NCBI GenBank assembly: GCA_963377175.1
Contig: CAUJNA010001236.1
Location: 329,696-393,695 of the forward strand
DNA: 64,000 bases
Source of the DNA: Effrenium voratum
Lineage: Eukaryota > Sar > Dinophyceae > Suessiales > Symbiodiniaceae
Reading direction: 5' to 3'
Every line of letters begins with the position of its first letter. Position 1 is the stretch's first letter. The translations under genes were made by a program, and so were the position numbers. Of this stretch, positions 56,801 to 64,000 are shown piece after piece. The notes below the pieces were generated by a model. That model was not told where the DNA came from and searched no databases. It saw nothing but the letters and a program-made list of their open reading frames with translations.

Positions 56801-59800
56801 GAACACTGGCGCACGACCGAGAGAGCAAGATATTAAGATGAGAGAGTGTCAAGCAGCGGGGATCCTGCTTTGCAACAAAGGGAGGCACGGAAAGAGACAG
56901 AAACCTAAGCTGTTAATCAACACCTGGTCTGGACAAGACTTGCTTTTGAGCAGTCTTACCGCTGCAGCTGGGACGAGACTTCCTTGTCACACTCCTTACA
57001 CTTCCAAGCCTCTATGTTCCTCGCCAGCATTCAAGCTGGAACGATATTATACCAACTCTTTGATGAAGGTAAGCACCAGCATAACTGTAAAAGCATTCTA
57101 GCGAAGACCATTGGAGCGCCCATGCCGTGCATTATGATAGCAGGGAAATGGGGCTCCCTGACGAAAAGGCAATCTGACTACTTTTCGTTGGTGAGTTTCA
57201 GCAATGCTCCTAGTTTTGGCTTGGCCAAATTCTTTGTTTGGTCTCAACAGTTTGTGTTTTTTTATCGTTGGCCACGCGCAGTTGTCATCGCTTGCTTCTG
57301 GTTTTTGTTGTTTGCCTAAGCTGTGGTATGGGAAGCGGAGAGGATCTGGTTGTTACACTCGAGGGCAGCACGAGTCACCTCACCTGAGCCTCCAAAGGAG
57401 GCATTCAGTCCCGAAAGCTGGGTTTGTGCCTCGGAAGGGTGGCAAGATTGATCGTGAATGCCACCTGCTGCTGTTACACGTTGCCCCCGACGACGCATGC
57501 GTTGCCGACTTTCTAGACTCGCATGCGCTTGCCACTTCAACTTTTCTGGTTCGAAATCTTTCCGGCGGGGGGATCACGTACAATACCTACAAAGAGGGCT
57601 TGTCGAAAGCAGACAGGTGGCGTTGGCTCTTGTGGTAACCGGTGACAGCTTTCGCTCCGCCCGAGTTTACCAGCGTTGTGCTTTCTGAATGGCTTAAGCT
57701 TCTCCAAATCTCAGAAGTTATCCAATTCTTCGAAATTCCATGCAAGTGAACAGTCTCACCAGGGGTGACTACTGTACTGATATATGAATTCAGTATGGCT
57801 AGAGATATTGTTGACTCATGTTGGAGAAAAACAAGCATTCCTGACCATGCTGAGAACTCTTATGCTCGTTGCTTTGTTCGCATCTCTGTGACCTCAAGGG
57901 CACTCTTGTCACATCTCAAATGTCTACTGTCGCATTTGTAGTGCCATCTGCAAAACATGTTCTGATGATGCTTGATCATCTCAATTAAAAAAAAAAAAAA
58001 AAAACATGAATGGGGGATATTCATCAAGATGGCATCTTCTTAGATCGCAACGTTGACAGATTGGAAAGTTTCTTCCTTGGTCAACGTCAACGAGCTGAAT
58101 TCATTCAATCCACAAATTCACTTACACCAATCACCCACGAACAACAACAAACGAAATTCAACCAAACACATATTCACCTTTGTATGATTATCACCCTGCT
58201 ATTGCAAAACGTCATACTTGTCAGAGTATCACACATCATTTTTAACTGTACTATGCTAAGGTTTGTGTATCAGTGCAGGCAGCCACTTCGTCGTGTGTGT
58301 TTTCTATCTTTTATTTTTGTGGGGCGGGGAGTGTCAGGATGCCCTGCAGACAGCGCAGATTGTCCAAGCTCCCTTTTGTTGAGCCCTTCTGCATTGTTTG
58401 GGCAACAGCCTTAGTCGAAAACACGCGGTTCTTGTTCTGTGTCAACACATAAAAGCTGTCTGCGCGTGAGGGACATGCAAGCTTGTCATGCTTGGAGTGC
58501 CCAAATATGCGGTGTGAAAGCACGCCGTCGGCTATTCAAGCTAAGGCCCCACGACATGACTAGAGAGTCATGTTGTACTATGCTGTAGTTTCAGAGCAGC
58601 TCATTGCCAACGAGCCAGGCCCAATGGATAGACTTGGGTGTTGATGAGCTCCTGAGCGATGACGCGCAGGGCTTGAAGAGCGTCAAGGACATGGGTAACG
58701 GGCATCCACCGCATCGAGTAAAAGGAGAGCCCATCACCCGCACTTTTGCTGGTCAGGATTGCCGCAAGCCTGAAGCAAGACTCCCGAATTCGTTCAATTT
58801 CTTCTTGTAACTCGAGGCGAAACCATGCGCCATCAAGTTCACGATGGTTAAAGTAGGCCAGGCGACTGGCCAGGCGATGCCAGCTGCGTCTCTTCTAACT
58901 TGATGTACGCTGCTTTTCGGGATGCTTGGGAGCGAGGAATTCCTGAGCGGTCACCGCGGCATTGCTCCGCAGCCACTGCTGGAGCAGCTGCTTCCCGCCC
59001 TTTGTGGCGATCGGGTGCTGCACCTGGTGATATGCGGCCCCAAGGAGGACCCCGCCATAGGCCGGGATCGCATTTCCCTGGATCTATGGGGTGCATCCCC
59101 TAATGGGATATACATCTGCCTATAGCGAGCTCACCTCGGAGTAAAAAGGGCTTACAATGGTAAAGATCCTTTACTTGGGAATCCCTTATTTCAGAGTTTG
59201 GATTTGTTGTAAAATTTGCAGTCCGGCCAGTTCCTGAGCATAGGGTGCGCAAGGCAGAGGCGCCTAATTCAGCATGGAATCATTGCAAGCTTGATGGGCA
59301 TTGTGCCGTTCCGGCCCACAAACACATACATGTCAAAGGGCCGACGGACAAAAAGCTCCAAAGCTTCACCATAAGGATGGCGAGTGATCATTGAACATAT
59401 CATTGCTCCGCAAATCATGGGGGCCTGGGGGGGAGGGAGGGGAGGGAGGGGGAGGGGAGGGAAGCCCAAATTAGCCTTTATGAAGCCCTTAAGGCCTTAC
59501 TTAGGGCTCATTTGGGTCCCTCCCTCCTCCTCTCCCTCCCAGCCCCCATGACCAACGAAGCCCTGCCAGCGCGAAGCCGGCAACTCTGCCAGGTGCTGCC
59601 CGGGAACTCGCAGCCCTGCTGAGCCGAGATGCATGGCCTCCCCGGAGTCACTTTGCTCTGTGAGGTTGGCTTGGCGAACGCGCAGCTCATCATTTAGCTG
59701 ACTCTCTGAACATATGTATGTATATATATATATATTACATATGTATATTATTTTAATAGATGCCCTCCCTCCAACTAACATGCTCCGACTAACATGGCTA

Positions 59801-61462
59801 CTGACAGGGGCTCGGGGCTCCTTTCAAAAGGAAGTGAATCTTCCAGGTACCTCCCCACAGGTGCCATGTTAGTTGGAAAAAGTGTATATGTGTGTACACA
59901 TCTATACATACATATACATATAGTATATAGATGTTTATCGATGTATGTTCGTTGCGATGTTTTGTAAGATAGTCTTCAGGCGAGCATATATAGGGTACTT
60001 GGCTTGGGAGAGAAAGCCGGGCCATCCCAACATATCCCAACATGTTCCCGCGAAACTAGGGGCGAACCCTATGTGTCCATGTCCTGGAGGAAAACATACA
60101 TTGTCCGTGGGTCACAGGTGTTTCTTTTTTTTCTTGTAAGCCGTTGCTGACCGGTTGAAGCCATCAGCAGGGGCCTGGGGCTTGTCGTAACGAGGCTTGG
60201 AGATGACCGCGCTGCGGGAGGGCTTTGCGCACGAAGAGACTCTGGCCGGTGATGTTCTTCTCGGAGCATTCCAGGAGTCGCCGAGCGCAGGGCAGGAAGT
60301 TTGCCGAGCGCAAAACCCTGAGGCCAAGGAAGGATTTTGAGTGTGTTCTTATTCAAGAGCTTGGTCACCCACCGGTAAAACACTGACCACCATCACCCTT
60401 GGGCCAATCAGCTGAACCTCGGCCGAATCATGGGGCATCCGAGCCATCGTTGTTCGGTTTGGATGGAGAGGAGTGGCATATAAGTGGCAACTTCATGCAA
60501 AGCAGCATCCAATCAGGCCATTCTGAGGGTTGAGCTGATAGCAGTTTGAAGCAAGTTACAAAGATGGCACGGCAGGGTGTTTTTTGTCGCGGAAGAAGGG
60601 CGCTGCCGGCATATATGTTGAATAATTGATGCCGTTGCTCAGAATACTGTAACATGTTCTTGAGTTTCCGCCAGGATTCCTGAAACATGATAAACCTCCG
60701 GCACGATTACCGGGCATGTTTGAGGGAGTTGTTCCGTTTTGACGCCAATACTTTGTACCTTCCCTTTTTCCGGCCGGCAACTTGACAAGTTCATTCAAGC
60801 GCAAACGGACGCAATTTGCGAAAACTGCATGCATTCTTGTCGGTTGTTTGTTTCAATGATTTGCTCATTTTGAGGGGGCGTTGCGACCGAACTACTAGGA
60901 GCTTCGCGGCTTTCACAGCTCTGCTCTGCCTGAACTGACCAGTGGCGAGGCGTGGCCCGCTGTCCATGGCCGGGGGACCCCTTTCCTTTTCATGCATAGG
61001 GACCATTCTCCTAGACATGGTCTTTTTTTTGCCTCAGGGTCGACATCGTAGTCGCCAAGGGCCGTCGCAAATGGACAATGTTCCGAGGCCCTTGTCCGAG
61101 CTCATTCCGTTTGCTGCTTGTTTGCCCCGCTGGCTTCCTGATAGCCTTCAAGTTCCTTGTGGGCTAGTGTTGCTCTGTTTTGCTGGGTCCAATCTTTGTA
61201 TATTCTTGTCAAAGAGGTCGCCACTCGCGAGGATCAACACGGTTTGCGTCAGTTTTGCTCGCATGCAACGCCAGGCCCAGCTTAAGTTGGCCGGAATGAA
61301 AGCTGCCCCACTGCGCAGGTGCGGGTGGAAGACTATGGCTTCCCTGGCCACGCTTTGCCGTCTTTGCAGCCCTACATGAAGCGCTTCCAGGCAGGACTGG
61401 CAGACTGGGCTGAGCCGCGGCTGAGCAGGCTTCAACCTGAAGCAGGAAAGCTGAACTTTTGA
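53844..61462 (+). CDS. 3' part of a large multi-exon gene, function unknown
   Basis: Exons: 53844-53916 (VSELQELRIPALAPCVPVTV), 55232-55314 (LQAVALGHCRFELRFGPLE), 55462-55532 (GTLASWLTALVGECLTCIPE), 55791-55884 (GPVSLSLATAELYAPTAQRR), 56394-56540 (PKPEAQALERFVAQGRPSFM), 58619-58694 (AQWIDLGVDELLSDDAQGLK), about 58934-59090 (LLPALCGDRVLHLVICGPKE), 60195-60295 (EMTALREGFAHEETLAGDVL) and 61319-61462 (VRVEDYGFPGHALPSLQPYM, ending KLNF and TGA). Phases agree at 55532/55791, 55884/56394, 56540/58619, 59090/60195 and 60295/61319. They do not agree at 55314/55462 or 58694/58934, so exons are missing or ends are shifted there. Donors are GT, GC and one likely GA. The protein looks globular and intracellular, and I recognise no domain. 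Candidate coiled-coil exons between 41.7 and 52.4 kb may be its N-terminal part. Confidence 0.6.
54300..54405. repeat. GGGT/GGGC minisatellite
   Basis: About 100 bp of GGTGGGTGGGCGGGCGGGC-type units follow a (GT)n stretch. It is a strong G-quadruplex candidate on the + strand. It lies in an intron of the large gene. Confidence 0.9.
56272..56355. repeat. Fold-back element
   Basis: GTACATACCCCTTGTTCATA and its approximate reverse complement (AAGGGGTATAC, GGGGTATGAAC) flank a short core. The element ends about 40 bp before the acceptor of the exon at 56394. Confidence 0.65.
56541..58618. other. Long intron of the large gene
   Basis: No convincing exon is visible. A frame at about 57400-57560 (GGKIDRECHLLLLHVAPDDA) looks weakly protein-like but has no phase-matched neighbour, and the flanking exons at 56540 and 58619 already join in phase 0. 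A run of about 19 A lies at 57987-58004. Confidence 0.45.
59416..59550. repeat. G/C-rich fold-back element
   Basis: CATGGGGGCCTGGGGG with GGGAGGGAGG runs and GGGAAGCCCAAAT form the left arm. ATTTGGGTCCCTCCCTCC to CCCAGCCCCCATG forms the inverted right arm. The arms are about 50 bp. It lies in the intron between 59090 and 60195. Confidence 0.8.
59713..59757. repeat. (TA)n microsatellite
   Basis: ATGTATGTATATATATATAT with flanking TACATATG units, directly beside a family A fold-back. A second TATACATA-rich stretch follows at 59881-59945. Confidence 0.85.
59770..59877. repeat. Family A fold-back element, copy 4
   Basis: TCCAACTAACATG (59770-59782) and CATGTTAGTTGGA (59865-59877) are perfect reverse complements. 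The interior keeps CTGACAGGGG, GGAAGTGAATCTTCCAGG and CACAGGTGCC, related to copy 1. It lies in an intron of the large gene, next to TA repeats. Confidence 0.85.
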
Positions 61463-61489
61463 TGGCGACGACTCCTCCTTCTCCTGCAA

Positions 61490-61864
61490 ATGTCGTCTTC
61501 AGGCACTCGTTGCTTTATGCAGGCCATGTCGTTGTATCACGGCGTTTCCCAGTGGCAAAAGTCAACGCACCCACCGTTCCAACTCAAGCAACGCGTTTTT
61601 GAGGCAGTGCCCAACTTCTGCCAGGTGACGAATAATGACCGGGTGAAGCTACACCTTGCCGCAGAGAAGGAGATCGAAGAGTTCGAGGCAAAGGGCTGGG
61701 TGAGGAAGGCGCCTGATCGGCTCTTCGTTCAGCTGGCGGACGCCTACGACCTTCCGCCTGAGGCGGGGCGCACCATGTCCGGCTGGCTTCAGGGCCAGCT
61801 TTCTGGACACTCTGCAGGCCAAACGGACCCAGCACGCAAGATGTCAACACGTACTAGGGTCTGA
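61490..61864 (+). CDS. 124-codon open frame, function unknown
   Basis: An ATG at 61490, 28 bp after the stop of the preceding gene, opens a frame to TGA at 61862-61864. It contains LKQRVFEAVPNFCQVTNNDR, then AAEKEIEEFEAKGWVRKAPD and LFVQLADAYDLPPEAGRTMS. The second half has the GC level and composition of true exons. A splice acceptor (TTCTGCCAG) falls at 61624, so the real exon may begin there and belong to a longer gene. A conserved aromatic and acidic pattern suggests a folded domain, but I cannot name it. The reverse-strand frame over the same bases is a shadow. Confidence 0.5.
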   Translation: MSSSGTRCFMQAMSLYHGVSQWQKSTHPPFQLKQRVFEAVPNFCQVTNNDRVKLHLAAEKEIEEFEAKGWVRKAPDRLFVQLADAYDLPPEAGRTMSGWLQGQLSGHSAGQTDPARKMSTRTRV

Positions 61865-63090
61865 TTTGTTGGAAGGGCGGTCATGTTTGTGCTTGGGGCA
61901 GCGAGTTGTTCTTTGCGTGTTTTCCTCTATGCTCAAGTGTGACGACATCTCGTCGTGGGGCATCACGAAGTGTGCAAACCCGCGCTCGTGCACACGAGCT
62001 AAACACAGCGGAAGCCAATGCACTGCAAACACGTTGGGTCGCTGATTGGGGCCGTATCAATCTCCGGGGTTTTGCCGGACCGCCAGGCATTGACCACAAC
62101 AAATGCGCGGACTTTTGCCAGAAGCGCCTTGGATGCAGCATGCACCGGGGTGTTGCGCACAATCAAACTGGAAGGAACACATCGCACATGTTAGACCAAA
62201 CCTGCTTTTAGCGGGTAGCAGTTCGAGAAGGAAAGAGCCGAAACCAAGGGCCGGTTTTGGGATCTTTGCCTAGAACAGATTAAATCTGCATTCGTTGGCA
62301 CATTGGCTCAATCTTCCAGCTGCTAAGCGGCATTTGGCTTGCAACACTTGCTTGGCCTCTGACATGGCCAAAGACAGGGACCAGCAAGTAGCGCCGCTGG
62401 AACATTCACATGCGACAAATGCTTTTCCACCCCACCTTAATTTAGGTGGTGTGTTTCCCTGGGCCCCTGGTAAAATGAAATTTACAAAGCCGACAATTAT
62501 ATTTACTTGTTTGGGGGCGCGATTTCACAATAAGGGGGAAGGGATCAGCTTATCGGCAGCCGGGTTTGCAGGTAGGCCAGCGAGGCCAGCATTGGCCAAA
62601 CAACCAGATGAACATTGAGCAAAGCGGCGCTGAGGTCAAGATCAGCATGACCCTTTGGTGCGGACCATCACCAGGTGGGGGTTTGCAGTGCCTGAAGTCT
62701 AGCTTGGCATCTGCATAGGGAAGAGAGGCTCGTTGCGCCCTGTCAAAATTGTTTGCCTGTGGGACCAAGCATGATCTGTGAGACCCGCTGTCCGTTTTGT
62801 GCCATGCTGGCCGAATGCTGCGTTTCGAGGCTGCGGGATGATGCAACATTGGCGGTGGCGCTGCTTCCGCTGTGTGCTGCGTTTCCGGGCTGCGTTGGTG
62901 GCAACAACATGTGTTAGGATCACCTTTTCAACGCTTGCCATTGGCAAGGCAGTCGGGTTCCCAATAGAAGCTGTTAGCTAGGAAGGCGAACTGGCAAGGC
63001 TAACCGGGCAATGCGTTTGGGTCAGCTGGGGTCGCCATTTTGCGTTCGTCTAAGGCATCCCTTCAACATGCTCCGTGTTCTGCGTTTGGG
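61865..63090. other. Stretch with no supported gene
   Basis: Open frames of up to about 100 codons exist on both strands. One + frame near 62040-62210 (WGRINLRGFAGPPGIDHNKC) reads plausibly but lacks splice support. No repeats of families A to D are visible. Confidence 0.4.
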
Positions 63091-63107
63091 TGGCTGCACC
63101 CTCAGAG

Positions 63108-63170
63108 TGAGCGGTGCGGGATGTGGATGGACGTGGAACGCGGCGAGGCCGTGCTGACGGCGCACAACAG
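63108..63170 (+). CDS. Candidate exon of a further gene
   Basis: After CCCTCAG the frame reads ERCGMWMDVERGEAVLTAHN and ends at ACAG before GTTGCT, a GT donor. GC is raised over the exon. The segment may be the first recognisable exon of a gene that continues past the window edge. No family is recognised. Confidence 0.45.
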
Positions 63171-63487
63171 GTTGCTTTTGCACGCCTGGACAACTGATTG
63201 CAAGGTGAAAGCTCTGGCTCTTTGGGCAAGCGTGTCCTGCTTTGAGTCATGGCAATTGGTTTCCATGACCATGTTGCGTTTAAAATAAAGAACAAATCAC
63301 TATATAATGGAGACTTAGAGCCTACCAGCAAAGGCACCACGGCACCAGTACTGCCAAAAAAACATCATGATACATGCCTTGGTATTCCATCAACCCCCGA
63401 CTTGGCATGCTTCAGAGTGCTGAAGTCTCTTCCGCGTTTCTGACGTAAGCTCTGCGCACATCCCACCGGCCCCACCGGCCCTGAGGT

Positions 63488-63580
63488 GTGCATTCGCTTC
63501 TGGCGCTGCTGGCCGACGCTTCGGCGCTTGCGCCCAGGAGAGGTGAGATGCAGTCGGAGGCGGCGGCCGAGAACGCGAGG
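63488..63580 (+). CDS. Candidate exon, alanine-rich helix
   Basis: After CCCTGAG the frame reads VHSLLALLADASALAPRRGE then MQSEAAAENAR, ending at GCGAG before GTG. The leucine- and alanine-rich composition is helix-like. It probably belongs with the exon at 63108, though phase was not checked to the base. Confidence 0.45.
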
Positions 63581-64000
63581 TGTTTTTTTTTTGTTCGTAT
63601 GGATATGGCTGTGGGTCAAAAACCTGTACCCCTGGTGAACATCAAAATAGGTGGCAAATGGATGTTCATCCACCCCAGACTGGAGCCATAGGTTTTGCCC
63701 CATGGCCACATGGCCGGGTAAGCAAAGGTACGGTGAGGAGATGGATGAGGGAATGGATTCTGGAGTCATTTCTCAATTCCCACTCTTCATCCATCTCCCA
63801 TCTCTTTCTGCCTACTTTCTCACCTAAGATTGGATGAACATGGAGCTGGGTGACCGGGAACAAAGTGTTCAGGGTAGGGCAATTGCTTCAAATTCAAAGA
63901 CCGAGTGGCTCTTTGTCGCTGGCTTCAGGCTAAAGCCAGTGGATGCTGCCATGAGAGCAAAAATGAGTTCTTTCCAGTGATTGGAATCAAGCACAGCCAA
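63581..64000. other. Window end, no further exon seen
   Basis: A T-run, then a segment with AAAACCTGTACCCCTGGTG and CCCCATGGCCACATGG that resembles sequence at about 13690-13780 and 55705-55760. This suggests another dispersed repeat. No coding segment is supported in the last 400 bp. Confidence 0.4.

Noticed and set aside
59530..59700. Candidate exon (ARELAALLSRDAWPPRSHFA) in the intron after 59090
   Set aside because: It overlaps the arm of a fold-back element and the flanking exons already join in phase without it.

Overview
The window looks like nuclear DNA of a dinoflagellate. This is inferred from gene architecture, not from any marker gene. Every supported coding segment is on the + strand. 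Exons are short (about 16 to 200 bp) and GC-rich, and they sit in long lower-GC introns. Many 5' splice sites are GC, a few look like GA, and the usual junction is AG|G. Introns carry small fold-back elements and microsatellites. There are no bacterial operons, Shine-Dalgarno sites or CRISPR arrays. Most long open frames in the window are chance frames. The real proteins appear only after joining short exons whose splice phases agree.

Layout. 1-7.5 kb: no supported gene, only repeats. 7.6-22.7 kb: a voltage-gated cation channel with S1 to S6, pore and two EF-hand loops. The S1 to EF-hand part (9.4-21.9 kb) is well supported; the first exon and C-terminal tail are tentative. 22.7-26.1 kb: a highly charged helical protein of unknown function, whose stop codon lies inside an inverted-repeat arm. 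27.2-30.3 kb: a seven-exon METTL21-type methyltransferase, rebuilt to about 247 residues. 31.5-36.9 kb: a six-exon PAP2/dolichyldiphosphatase-like membrane phosphatase of about 179 residues. 36.9-53 kb: repeat-rich sequence with scattered coiled-coil-like candidate exons, a 550-bp ATG/ATC-type microsatellite and a (TC)n tract. 53.8-61.5 kb: the 3' part of a multi-exon gene of unknown function. 61.5-64 kb: a 124-codon open frame and candidate exons of a further gene.

The genes share no evident pathway. They resemble the one-direction gene arrays known for dinoflagellates, whose transcripts are matured by spliced-leader trans-splicing. At least four dispersed element families occur (A at 4580, 20965, 49030, 59770; B at 5852, 18267, 24976; C at 23705, 48545, 50691, 53112; D at 1782, 47970). 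Three of these have inverted termini, and many copies sit inside introns, so they are candidate introner-like elements. All splice sites were called by eye from phase and family similarity; transcript data would settle them.
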